A stretch of 64,000 nt of DNA from Omphiscola glabra (lineage: Eukaryota; Mollusca; Gastropoda; Lymnaeidae): positions 31,724,315-31,788,314 of the forward strand of contig OZ024794.1 in assembly GCA_964017045.1 (NCBI GenBank). The letters run 5' to 3'. Positions 36,645 to 50,300 of the stretch are shown in pieces (within the stretch, counting starts at the first letter, position 1; each line of letters opens with the position of its first letter). The notes beneath the pieces are model-generated. The model had not been told where the DNA came from. It did no database searches and saw nothing but the letters and a program-made list of their open reading frames with translations. A program made the position numbers and the translations under genes.

Positions 36645-39054
36645 TCATACGTGACAGCAAGTGGCAATGGCCTGAACAGCATTTTCATTTCCAAATCTTA
36701 CCTGGCCATTCACAGCCACACACTGGTCCACTCCATTGGTAGCTATTGGTGAAGGGGGGTGGGAGACAATTTTTTTTTTTTATGAATCCAGGTTAAACTT
36801 AAATACATAAAAGAAATGATTAAATATTTTATGCGCCTAATGCTAACATAAAAATGCTTTAAGTTTAAGCATACTTGAAAGTGAAGAGGTAATTTTTATA
36901 AAACAAAACTCCTATTTAGAAGACATTAAAAATAAAAAAAATTATTTGGACCAAACTGTCTATTTCAACTGAAATTACCATAATTTTAAGAGAGTAAAAG
37001 GAATTAATTTAAGTTTAAGGTAGTAATAACGAATGAACCCAATGACTAAGGGTTACTGATGGAGAGGAATAGTAAATATTTTATTCATATTAAACCATGT
37101 TGTTTGATAATGTATCAAAACCCAACTCCATTTTATTCAGTTACTAGATCAAAAAATTTACTGTACCGGTAAACCTCAACTTACTTTCTATGAAGGCGCC
37201 AGCAGCTCTAGCATTTGGCGTGAACACATTGCACCCGGTCATGACCTGACCAGCTGGACACTGGACGGTGGCCCTGGCACCAACGGGATGTCCACTAAAA
37301 GTTGAGTAAACAGTTGTGCATTGAATGTTCCCACCTTTGCAGCAGGCAGCGGAGGAATACACACCTGAAAGAGAAAGTGGGGACAATCTTGAACCAGTTC
37401 CTTTAGTTTGCTTGTAACATTTTTATTTTTAAAGAATTTAAAGCAGAGATATATCTTTTAAAAAAGTTAAATCAAAAGACATGACTCACCAGCAGATATA
37501 CCATCATTTTGACCAATGCATGATGTGTTGGTGAAGTAGGTTCCATCTGAGTCTGACATGTAAGTGTACGTGCCACAACCTATAAAATTAGAATTTAGAC
37601 GTAATCAGCACACATGTTTATATTCATTCTGTTTTTAACAGAAGTTTAAATGGAAGAACTTAAAACCTAGTTTAACTATAGTTTAGTGTGCTTGCTGACA
37701 ACTTTTTAAAGATATTATTTAGCAGTAAAAAAACAAAACAAAAACAGCTTTATGTTAGAAATCCAAACAATGGCTCCATTTCAAATGACATTAGGGCGAT
37801 GATAAATTTGATTCCAGTCAAAGATAGAGAAACATTGTCAAAGTTAATTAAATATATATGAGATGTGGAAACAATATAATTGTCTTGAAACCTTAAAGCA
37901 GTGGTTCTCAACCTTTGGTATGGTTGGGGGGGGGGGGGGATTCATTGTAAGAATTAATTATTCAAAGTATGGAATTATTATCTTTTAAAAACACAAGGTT
38001 GATTTAAAAATGTTTAACTTAACTAAAAATTTTATTAAATCTACCTAGTGGATAGCCGTCATTTCCACAGGGAACAAGGATTTGGTCATCAACCCCATTT
38101 CCCGACTGTCCAGCATACTTGTAGGTGCAGGTCAGCCCACTAAGACTACAACACCTAGCGCTTGCCTGAATGCCTTTGAAATGAGAAAAATAAGTCATTG
38201 GAAGTTGCCGTCTGCAATTGTACTTGCAGGCCCAATATTTCAATTCATAATTAGCGCATCAAAATTTTTTTTGAAAAATTAAAAAAGCAACTAATTTTTA
38301 ACCTATAGTTGTCCTGTAGCCGTTAGAAGCCTTACAAGCCGGTTTCCCATTCATCATCACAATTTGCTCCCCATCACGTTGCCAGTCACCGTTCTGGTGG
38401 TCAAGAAAACATTAATGGCTTTAGTAATGGCACTTTTCATATTTAAAAAAAGAGCGGTTATTAAAAAAAAACATGTCATTGACATAGTAACAAAAGAAAA
38501 GCAAAACATTTATCAGACAAATGAATAGTAAAAAACAACTAACACAAATGATTAAAAAAAAGGTGGGGATGGTGCTAACAAAGAGAATTTACAGTAAAGA
38601 GTATATTTCTTTTTATAAATGCAAGGGGATCTGGCAAATCTCCAAGATTACAAGAGCTTGGATACCCAGGAACTAACCAAAGATAACAAGGGAAACAAAA
38701 TCAAGAGCATGATTGTTAACTTGATTAAATGACTATTATGGACCAGTTTTTAAGGTAATAATAAAGGCCGGTTAATTATGTTTGATCCTTTGAGTATTTA
38801 ATTTAACTAACTACTTGGGCTTACTTTGAGGTAACTAGTACATCCGGTTAGGATTTCTCCATCATTGCAGGACACCTCCACCGTCTTGTCATCCCCTACC
38901 TCAGAGAGACCCGACCATCTGGTGGCACAGGTGAGTTGATGCGAGGAGGAGGTGGAGGTGGCATGGCCTACAGTATACAGACCGGTGCTGACGACCGTGT
39001 GTGTCACGGCAACAGGTGCGAAAGGGTCAGTCTTGACCGGAATTTGAATTTCAT
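36645..39054 (-). other. PCSK9 C-terminal-domain-like block (six exons of the xylanase gene)
   Basis: Three modules can be aligned by eye. M1 has VSCNDGEILTGC, PACKASNG and SARCC. M2 has VPCGNDGYPLGCG, NTSCIGQNDG and GVYSSAACC. M3 has VQCPAGQVMTGCNVF, DQCVAVNG and AIATCC. Each module thus shows C, GC, C and CC in the order known from the three modules of the vertebrate PCSK9 C-terminal domain. The block is entered in phase 1 after exon 13, and the exons at 38173-38045, 37579-37490 and 37364-37185 are symmetric phase 1-1, which suits exon shuffling. In PCSK9 this domain mediates protein contacts; its role here is unknown, perhaps binding a partner or stabilising the enzyme. Confidence 0.75.
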
Positions 39055-42000
39055 CTGTGAAAAAAAAAATCACATCGTTTAACAAACAGCACAGCTTAAA
39101 ATGTAACGAAATGGGGTTAAACTAAGCTGTACGACTTTATCTTAGCCAATGGCCTTATCAGTGGCGTAAGAAGGGAGTGCTTCTGCCCCAGTCGTCACTT
39201 CTTTTTTTTTTTTTACATGGAGGGGGGGGGGGCATTTTCGGTCAACTGTAGAGTATTTTTCGAGGAAAAAGGGGGGGGGGGCAAAAAAATCCTAGCCTAA
39301 CCTTAGTTACGCCACTGGACTTATTGTATGTTCATACACGGTGTGCGGTGCGCATACTTGTAAGCTAGGCACAGTTGTTTTTTTAAGCTAATACCCCTTA
39401 ACAGAACCCCCCCCCCCCCCGCTATTTCTTTTAATTTATAATTGATAAGCTGAAGTTTATAATATAATTAATATGTTGTAAATAATACCGCTAATTTACA
39501 TCAGGGGCGTCAATCAATTCCCTCCAATGGTGGAAGCTAATCTCCATCCCATCCCCCCACCACCTAGACCAAGGAACTGGTCAATTCTGTTTGTGGGGCA
39601 TGCCAGTCATGGTAGTTAGTGCTTAATTCGGTAGGTCACTTTAAATATTACTATTAGTGATACAAAAGATAATTGTTAAAAAAAATTGTTAGACTATTTT
39701 TTTACTATTCAATAATAATATTGTTAACAACCTAAAACAAGTTGGCTAAAAGCTCAATAATTCTTCACATGTTAAGCAAAGCAAGTGATCTGATCCGGTA
39801 ATTATTCAAAAAATAAATTGAATTAGGGTTTTAAAATCTTTCAAAAATTCTGACAATTGCATTCTCCTAACACCCCCCCCCCTTTTTTTTTCCTGGGAGA
39901 AACACCATTGATTGACATGGTCTAAAAGCGATGTACTTACGACCATCTCCTGATATGTCCACGTTGACCACAGTATCGGTCTTGTCTACGTGGAACGTGT
40001 GGATTTTGATTGGCTTGTTTTGGTACCAGACGATGATGTCGTAGTCACCCTGGAAGCCCCGTATATTGAACGACGTCCCCGAGGTCAGTGACCTGTTCAC
40101 GTGCGTGCTCCATTCTTGTTTGGTCAGCTGGAGGTATCGTTCGCCAGCTTTGTCCAGCTGGAAGGAACAAACTGACGAAATTCTGGCCACCATATATAAC
40201 AAAGTCAAAATTCTGAATTCTATAAATTTACCGTGTCAACACGATGGGTGGGCGGAGTCAACTTTCTGGACACTTTCTATATAATTAATGTAACAATATA
40301 TGTGGCTATTATGTCATGAAACACCCACGCTGATGACAACATCAATATAAACAACCACAAATTTGAAAGAGTGGCCACATTCAAATATCTAGGGGTGATT
40401 GTAAACGAGCACAATCAAATAATCGGAGGTGAAAGAAAGAATAACAGCAGGCAACCGTTCCTATTACAAGAGCTACTGGGAAGCAAAAACATCTCAAAGG
40501 GAACAAAGAGGACAATATACACCACTATCATAAGACCAGTAGTAACTTACGCTAGTGAGACTTGGACCCTTACCAGTAAAGCAGATCATCATCGTCATTA
40601 TGTCCCGTAGTCTTTCGACCGTTGGGGCGCCACAGATGACATAAAAACTATTCTTCTCCATTCCTCTCGGTCTCCTGCCCTATGCATTGCATCGCCTAGT
40701 TGTAATCCCGTCCATTCTTTGATGTTATCTTCCCATCTTTTTCTCTGTCTTCCTCTTCTTCTTCCTCCTCTAGTTGTGCCCTGCAAGATTTCTTTGGCGA
40801 GCCCTTGTTTTCTGGTCACGTGGCCATACCATTCAAGTTTGCGCTTTTTTACAGACGCCAGGAGGTCATTGTACTGCCCAGTTGCTTGACGAATCCTTTC
40901 TTTTACTTGTTCAATGGTGATATGGTCTCTATAGCAGATGCCAAGAATGCATCTGAAACATCTCATCTCCATCCCCTTTATTTTCTTTTCAAGTTCTGCC
41001 GTTAATGTCCAGGACTCACAGGCATATAAGAAAATGGAGAGGATTAATGAGCGCATCAGCCTGATTTTGGTGCTGGGGGCTATATTTATGTCGTTCCATA
41101 TTTTCTTGAGCCTCTTTAGTGCTGTTGTGGTCTGCGCAATCCTGGCCATTAATTCGGGTCTGGAGCCTTCTTCCGAAACTATTGCTTCGAGGTACTTGAA
41201 GCTGCCATCTGTCTCTAATCTTTCCTCACCGACCTTAATTTCAGTGGGGATGCCAGTGGTGCTATTTGTCATCATTTTTGTCTTTTCTGCACTGATTTGC
41301 ATGCCAAAGGACGATGAAGTCTTGTCGAGACGCTTTACCAGGTTGGCTAGCTCTTCTTCGCTTCCAGCCAGTCCATCATATGTCATCCGCAAAGCATAGG
41401 TTGCTGATTGTTCTGCCACCAATGCTGACTGTCCCTACATGCGTTTCCAGTGCATCTGACATTATTCTCTCTAAGAAGATGTTGAAGCAGATAACCTGCT
41501 CAATACATGGGAGAGGAAACTCCTCAGAAAAATAAACGGCCCAGTGATAGAAAATGATGTCTGGAGAATCCGTACACACCAAAATACTAACCAAATTCGC
41601 AACAATTAAAAAAGGCAGACTGCGCTGGGCAGGACATATTGACTGGATGCCAGATTGTACAGCAGCAAAAGTGATAAAAGCAGAAGCCTAGGGGCAGTCG
41701 ACTCACTGGTCGTCCAAGACTGCGATAGATCGACGTAGAGAAGGATTTACACCAGTTAGGGGTTCGCTCATAGAGCCATGGATCGTTCCGACATGGAAGG
41801 ATGTGGTGGAGCAGGCCAGGGCCCTACATCGGCTGTAGCGCCACTGACGATGATGATAAGTACTTGTCTACATTTTTTTTTTAATTCTTCAAATTTTCTA
41901 AGTATGAGTGTTGAAGTTCACTACAGCTTGTAAGCATTAAGATTATATATACTAACCAAAAAAATGTTGCCATGGACAAGTGCCACATTGGGATCAATGT

Positions 42001-44187
42001 CATGATCCCAGAATCCCCAGAATATGATGCCTTCCACAGCTGGGTGACTAAAGTAGAGTCTCAGAACTGTATCGTACCTTTAATTAACAATTATAGATCT
42101 CATCATTCCCAGATCTCACAGATCTTATCATTCTAAGATCTCACATATCTCATCATTCCCAGACCTCACAGATCTCATCATTCTCAGATCTCACATACCT
42201 CATCATTCCCAGACCTCACAGATATCATCATTTCCAGATCTCATGGATCTCATCATTCCCAGATCTCATAGATCTCAAAATTCCCAGATCGCACATATCT
42301 CATCATTCTCAGATCTCATAGATCTCATTCTTCACAGTTCTCACATATCTCATATTATTCTCATCAAACAACTGAGACAGTGTGTGCATTGGGAACTTTT
42401 AAATGTACCATAGTCGCACCTTGGTTCACCTTATTGCTAATGACGTCATTTAAGTAAGGCATGTTGGGGCATTTCCCCCTGAAATTGCAGGTTTTATTTA
42501 AATTCCTATGTACTGTGGCGCCTCCATTAATAAACAACTTAGGCCGACCAAGTTTTGTGGCCCCCACCCCACTTTTGAAAACTGAAATGACGCCTCTGCC
42601 CATCACCAATACACGACTAATGAGTAGAGCAAAATGTAACCCCCCCCCCCCCCCCAAATAATATGTCGAATAGCAAAATTACATGGCTTACAACCGTTGG
42701 ATGGAAAAGTGTTTCTTATTAGAAAATTTAATCCAGAGAGGCATTTGAGAAGTTTGAGGTGAAAAGAGCGAAAGGGTACAATCCATTAAGACCAAATTTC
42801 TATAAGTTATAAACCACCACGTAAAGGATATACTACTATAGTCACTGGGGTCGTATGTCATTGCTGCCCTGATTTATGGCTGAAATCAAACCTATGCATG
42901 AAATTAGGACGCACGGTTCATCTATGTTCCTATGTTACAATGTCAGTTCGTTGAATGTGAATAACCCAACTCACCAATCGGCTCGTGTGTTCTCATCATG
43001 TGCCGCCAAGTCCAGCTCAGTGATCCAGATGGGGAGACCAGGTTGGGCGAGCAGGTCCAAGCGAAACTGTGAAAATATTATTTTTCTTCCGTTAACAAGT
43101 TACAAGCGTAAAAAGATATTAAAAAAACCAAACAAAAATAACGCTGTTTTATACAAACATTGTAAAATATATTTTTTTAAAAATGAATTACATACCCGGT
43201 TTGCTAATCATTCGAATACATACTTAAAAATCTTAAGACCTTCCTTCTCTTAGAAAAATGAGATGAAGTAAAAATATATTGCTTATCAACATTTATGATT
43301 CTAGGGGCGGCATTTTTTTGTTCTCGCCTATAGCACAATTTTTTTTCTGTTGTCTAGGCCAATGTTGCAAAGCTTAAGCTATTTTATTATAAGGAGTTAA
43401 TGAGTTAATGACAAACCTTCATCAGGGTTGGGTCAGGCGCCTGGTACTTCACGAAATGGCTCTGTACCCCCACACCTCCGAGCCCAACATTGGCAGCTTT
43501 GAACTCGTTAATTTGGCTCAAGTAGGCCTGTTGAGAGACGTATAAGGAGCTTGTGATTGAGTTAACGTCATCTAAACACACGTTTAAAAGAGCTGTTTCC
43601 TGACAAACTCACTTCTCCATTCCAACATATATCGTTTTTTTTGGTTCCCTGTGAAATATTTGCATTCTTTAATAGACGGCTTGAGGTTGGTCGGTCGTGT
43701 CACAAAACGCTTTGGGAAAGAAGACACACAGACGTTTGCAGCATAAGAAGAGATCAGCAAGTTATAAATTGGGCTTCACAAGGAGCTAGTCCATATAAGT
43801 ATAATAAATAATTAACTGACAACACTTAAGATTACAAGCATCAAACGTATCGTAACCTCCTTATACTTTATAGAAGAAACATCCGAAAACATTTGCTGAG
43901 CACAACAAACGCAAAAGACTTTCAGCAAAAATTCGTTAGTTTGCATTATTCCGCTCCGATTCTCCAGATGAAGTTAAATATGTTAATTTTGTTAAAAACG
44001 TAAACAATTGATTTCATTGACTATTGGATGCATACATTTTCTAAATATGTGAATGTTTAAAATGTCATTTGTGGTTATTTGACTAAGAACGATAGAGATA
44101 GAGAGAAAAAGAGAGAGAGAGAGATGTAGTGAAAATATGAAAGGGAAGTTGAGGAAAAGGAGGTGCTGAGTTAGATAGAGAGAAAGT

Positions 44188-44239
<52 letters not shown>

Positions 44240-44335
44240 GAGAGGGGGGGGTGAAGGGGAAAGAGAGAGAGATATGTAGTGAAAATATGAAAGGGAAGTT
44301 GAGGAAAAGGAGGTGCTGAGTTAGGTAGAGAGAAA

Positions 44336-44373
<38 letters not shown>

Positions 44374-47300
44374 AAGATATATATATAGAATAGACATCTA
44401 AAAGATCTCTCACATATGTAGACTCTCCAAAAGACACCACATTGTAATCATTGAGAAATAGTTTTGGAGCAGGATCAGCGGCGTGTACGGCCTGGAACAT
44501 GTGATGGGTGTAGTTGGGGTCACCTGTCTTGGTCTCGAAGAAATGGCCGTGAAGAAGCTCATTGTCAACGTCCCAGTGCGCTAGTCTAAAAGTTGAAGAA
44601 ATGAACACATGCAAATCAATTCAAGTATATTTAAAAAAAAAATATTTCATTGTTTCAATTATACAAATTAGTATCCCATTATTATCCCATTATTATCCTA
44701 TTATATCCCAATTTTGAACATGCAACTTAATGGGGAGAAATGCTAATTCTAATTTTTTCAATGAAAACAAAAGACATTAAATACATTGGTCATATTGACT
44801 TATGTATATTCCCGGACAATGAAATCTTTATGTGGCGTTTCATGCCTTTAAATCCCCATAACTCCCCATACCACATTTCGTCACAAACATGAGGACCCCC
44901 ACCCTCCCCCTACCCCAATGACTGCATGAAATTTTAAGGCAGCAGTTCTCAAATAGTGGGTCGCGACCCCTTTGGGGTTGAACGACCCTTCACCAGGGGT
45001 CGCAAAAGACCATCGGAAAACACATATACTCTACAGTTATGAAGTATAAACGAATATAATTTTGTGGCTGGGGGCCGCCACAACACGAGGAACGGTATTA
45101 AAGGGTCGCGGCATTAGAAAGGTTGAGAACCACTTTTTGAAGAAGGGAACCCCATATGCTAAAGAAGAACTATAAACCATTATTAATTATAGCTACAGAA
45201 GTGATCTACCCACTTCCCTTTAGTGACCCCAGTGATGTATTTGATGTGTTCATCAACTGTGTCCTTCAGCGCCTGGCCAGTCATGGAGGCAGCGTAGCCG
45301 GGTTGATTGCCTGGAACTGCCCAGAACATGCAGTGACCACGAACATTCAGGCTGGTCAAGACAAACAAAGAAACATATAAACCCTTTAAGGACTAATCCC
45401 GTGATCGATGTTTGAGCTTATCAGGATTTTCAATGCAAATTTAAATTGCATTTACTCAAACAAAAAAAAGTGTAGGAAATGATCCGAAATTCCGCTAGAA
45501 AAAGCTTTGACTACAATGCATGTTTAGAAGTTGAATATTTATAATTAGGATTTAAATTAAATACGAGAAATTAAAAAAAAATCATTCTTCATAGTCAAGA
45601 CCTTACGTTTTTTTTCCCATCCAAGGAAACTTAATATAAAATATTTAAAATACATAATTTTAGTTACACTTACACTCAATATCGATATCATGATTTCATT
45701 CTCATTAAGAGACATTTTCTACTTTAGAAATGTCCACGAGACCGGTACTGAACTAAACTTAAAGCAGCGAAAGATTTCACCATCTACCTTAAACTTTATC
45801 CATGACCTCCAACGATCCTGTTCTTCTAGAGTTTGGGACAGCGGTTCTTTAGCTTTATGCAGCGCCGCACCCCAGTGATTTCAAAACATTTCCCACACTC
45901 CCAATAAATAATGATAATAAATATCCAAGTAAACCTTATAAATGTGTTTGCATAAAGGAAGCACTTCATCTTATCTTATGTAATCTTATATTATTTTCAT
46001 GTCGTATTAGCCCATTTGTATTGAAAGTTTGTTTTTAAAAAAATGTCATCAACGCGCTTAAAAATTTTAAACTGCTCAGACCACTTATAAAAGTACCATC
46101 CAGAGTCATAAAATTACCGACCCATGTTTCCTGAGTTCGTCCGTTGCTGCAATTGCCACTGAAAAATCTGGCTTTTCCTGTGGAATTAGAAAACAAAAAA
46201 TCCACAAAAATCAATTTTTAATGATTGTGTAAGTGAACGTTTCTAAAAACAATGAATAGTGACACGTCTTGACACACGCGTGGGTTTAGTAGTAATTACA
46301 TTTGAAAAATATCTGCAATTTAGATCAAAATTTGGTCATAATTACAAATCGACTAACATATTTTTTTGTTTGTTATAATATAACTTTATAAACAGCTTCG
46401 TAGTGATAGTAAAAAGGTAATTGTGGTTGTAAAATTGTTGTATGGCCACTTAACCTTTAGCCCCCACCCTGTTGTACGGCCACTTAATCTTTACCCCCCC
46501 CCCAACCCTGTTATACGGCCACTTATATTGATGCCTCACTTAACCTAGCCCCCATTTTTCCTGTTATACACCACTTGTATTCTTGTATGGTGGCCCAGTT
46601 GAACATAATCTACTTACCCTGGTCCCCCTGTTATACGGTCACTAACATTCTTGTATAGTGGCCCAGTTGATCATTTACTTACCCTGGTCCCCCTGTTGTA
46701 AGGCCACTTATATTCTTGTATCGTTGCCCAGTTGAACATGTAGTACACCACGTTCTGGAACTGACGGAAGTCCGGGTCGACCAAGTAGTCGGCGGCCATC
46801 TGAGAGCCGAACCCGATCAGATGCCTGGTGTGATCGATCTGATCATTGATGAATACTGTTATTGATTTTAATCATGCATCTACTCAAGTTCAATTAATAT
46901 TGATTAGGTTTAAATTGTGTGTATCATCTCTCGAAGTTTTATGCTTTGTAACATTCGGGGCCTTTATAACATCCCCCCATCCTAATTGACAATTTGTAGG
47001 AAAGTCTTTTCGATGCCCCCCAAACTGAGTGGTGTAGATAGGGTTGGTGTCACCCGAGGCGAGATGTCGCACCTTCCTCGAAAAAGTTCTGGAGTTTGCC
47101 GAAAATGCCATCCCACAATTTAAGGGCGAAAAAACAGTGCCGCCCCGGGCGGACCGCCCCCTCCACATCCCCCTTGTTTCGCCACTGTCCTAATTTTCTA
47201 GTTAGAAATGTATGTTAAAGATTTATTATGCGTTAAAAAACAGAATCATAATGAACAAAGAAAAAACATATTAAATACATAAAACAAATTGATTACATAG

Positions 47301-50300
47301 AAACATTTGAATACATGGAAACATGTTGAATACATGGAAACATGTTGAATACATGGAAACATGTTGAATACATGGAAACATGTTGAATACATGGAAACAC
47401 TAAATACACGGAAACACAATAAATACGTAGAAATATATTGAATATCTTGAAACATATTGAACCCATAGATCTATATTCAATGCATTAATCGATATAAAAT
47501 TCAGAGAAGCAAGCATATTTTCATAATAGTTACATTTTTTATAGTCGGTACCGGTATTTGAATAGAACCATTAAAAATTGTAACTTCTCACCTGAACTTT
47601 AAGATCAGTTTTGTTGAAGTTGGATGCGACATTGAAGCTGTAGTAAAAATAATTAACAGTAGATAATGGATATTATAAAAAAATAATTTGAGAATATTAT
47701 GTGATATAAGAGATTACGCTATTAAATTGTTGCTAAACTGATTCCGATATATTACTAAATAAATCACCGCTGTGTGTTAAATAATGTAACTTCAAATAAA
47801 ATGGTGCATTTTTTTATTGTTTAAAAAAATCATTGAAATAAACGAAGTAGTTTACGTTTTTCTTCTAAATCCGATAGTTTTTTAAGGAATAAATCCCTAT
47901 TACGTTTGACGTTTGGTTTAGTCTATAGGTTTTAAATTAGATGTTTCCACGTCAGTGAAATGAATGGACATTTCTTACTTAAACTGAATGTTACTCTTCC
48001 TAAGGTTCTCAATCCTTTGATCAGCCTCGGCCTTCCAGTTCGTGTTTTCGGGGATTTCCGTCAGAGTGGCGTCATCAACGTAATAGTCGACATTGGCGGC
48101 AAATCCTTCCAGGTAGATCTTGGCATAGGTATACTCTGGAGGAGATATCGACTACTAGCAGATGTTGTACAAAGAGTGATGTGATTTAAAAAAAACCCAA
48201 CAAAACAATACTACCATTTTAAACTGTTAGATTATATCAGTTGCAGTTGGCACATTTATAAAAAGATATTTCAAGCTTATGGAAAACAACGATCGTACCA
48301 ATTCCTTATTATAACGTCCATGGCCGTAATACGCATAAGGCTGACTAGGCTGAAGCCTAGAGGCCCACCAAGAGCAGGGCCCATGCAACGTTAAGCCATG
48401 CCATGATGGCAATGCCGCTTTAGCGCAATTTCCACATTTTTAAAGGGGCCCAAGAAGCCCGAAGTCTTGGGCCCTGGCATGGGTTAAATACCGCGCTGAT
48501 AGAGAAGAGAAATAATACTGCTGGTAAATTGGAGCTTTAGTGTTAGAGAAATCAATAGGATCACATCTCACATAATATCTAATGAAAGCCCATGTCAAAC
48601 TGATCAAATCTCACATCCTTTATAAGAATAGCACAAGTCAAATTTGTAGTGTTGAGTTCACAACAGTGCAGAATCGCAACAAACCACCATTCAGTTTAAA
48701 TTATGTTAAAATGAGTATTAAAACACATACAATATAGCATTTGCTTATCAAAAAAATTATCAGGTTTAACATGTCAGAAATAGTTTAAATAGCCACAGAT
48801 GACATGTCCACTATTCTTCTCCATTCCTCTCGGTCTCCTGCCCTACGCATAGCATCGCCTAGTTTTAATCCAGTCCATTCTTTGATATTATCTTCCCACC
48901 TTTTTCTCTGTCTTCCTCTTCTTCTTCCTCCTCTAGTAGTGCCCTGCAAGATCTCTTTGGCGAGCCCTTGTTTTCTGGTCACGTGGCCATACCACTCAAG
49001 TTTGCGCTTTTTAACAGACGCCAGGAGGTCATCATATTGCCCAATGATATACTTTGTTCAAAAAAAAAATAATTAAAAAATCCACCCACAAATTTTGACG
49101 GGCCACAACTAGTATAAAATGAAGGGAGCTAATCACCTCGATTTGGAACGACAAAATCAGCGCCGACCTGCACCCAACCATCTGCAGCCCGGATGAAATT
49201 TCGATAGGTAACTGGGACATAGTCGTCAGCACCTGGTCAGAAAGAAAAAATTATGTACATTTGTCAACTTCAGATTAGCTAATTGTGTTATTTCTTAAAA
49301 AGAAGACAAATACATTTATGTTAAAACCGAATGTATGGTTCTTGTAGGAAATTCACGTACATGTAAAATTTTGGATGACTCTTTAATAGTTGAAATGTAT
49401 AGCAAGTTGTGATCATAATTTTAGTGCAGAAGAACCCTAACACTGACCCGTGTCCTTCCACTTGAAGTTGATCTTAACAGCTGCAGACTGGTACATGTTA
49501 CCCGCGAGGTCGCTGACCAGACGGACCCAAAGACTGAAAGCGTAGCGTCCACCGGGCTTGATGGATACCATCTGTGCTGGACCCATCCAGGTCTCGGATC
49601 TGCCAGGTGGAGGATTTAGAAAGGGATTAATGGTTTATAGAAATATCTTCAGACTTCGAGAAAGGGGTGGGTGTGGATGGATTATTTGCCATTTTGTCTG
49701 GAGGAGAGCTACAGTTTCTTTAGCTCTGCTTAGTAGCTCTCTTGATTGATAATGTTGCATAAAGAGACCGAGTCAAAAGTACTCTGGGCAATGAGTGGCG
49801 TGGCAGCAAGGCGGTCACACACGTGACACCGCTGTGGTCGACCGTTGCGAGTAACGGGCGCTGGTATGATTCTTCCTGTTTCGGGTAAATTAAATACCAC
49901 ACTGAAACCAGGAGAACAAGGGCCCCTCCCCCTAACTTACACTTGCAGGACATAATAAGTTGCCACCCCATAATGTAGTAAGTATCCTTAAAACCCCCTT
50001 TGCGCTCGATAAGGTTCGGCTCACACGATCAAATTTTCCTTCAAGCATTTGATGGAATTCGTGTATGACGCCTCGTCACCGCTTTCAAATTACTATTTGA
50101 TCAAATTCCCCAAAAAAAGAAACCACGCACAAAATAGTGCGTTCATTCAACAATTTGACGCGAAATTTGATCGTGTGAACTGACGCTAAATACATTTTGT
50201 ATCAAAACATTTATGTGGCAAAATGAGGCAGAACGTAATTCAAAGGTTTTAAAAAAAAATAAAACTAAAACGTACAGCTTAACAGTCACATATCATAGAA

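Noticed and set aside
36645..39054. A separate PCSK9 or proprotein convertase gene downstream of the xylanase
   Set aside because: No subtilisin catalytic domain is present, and exon 13 of the xylanase joins exon 14 in phase with good splice sites, so one fused gene is simpler.
40938..41399. 153-codon plus-strand frame with hydrophobic stretches
   Set aside because: It is the antisense of the nested LINE reverse transcriptase, which reads as a real protein on the minus strand.
44083..44397. Minus-strand Leu/Ser-rich frame that looks like a membrane protein
   Set aside because: It is the translation of a GA microsatellite inside xylanase intron 9.
47246..47455. Cys/Phe-rich repetitive minus-strand frame (FHVFNMFPCIQHV)
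   Set aside because: Translation of the 19-bp tandem repeat in xylanase intron 5.
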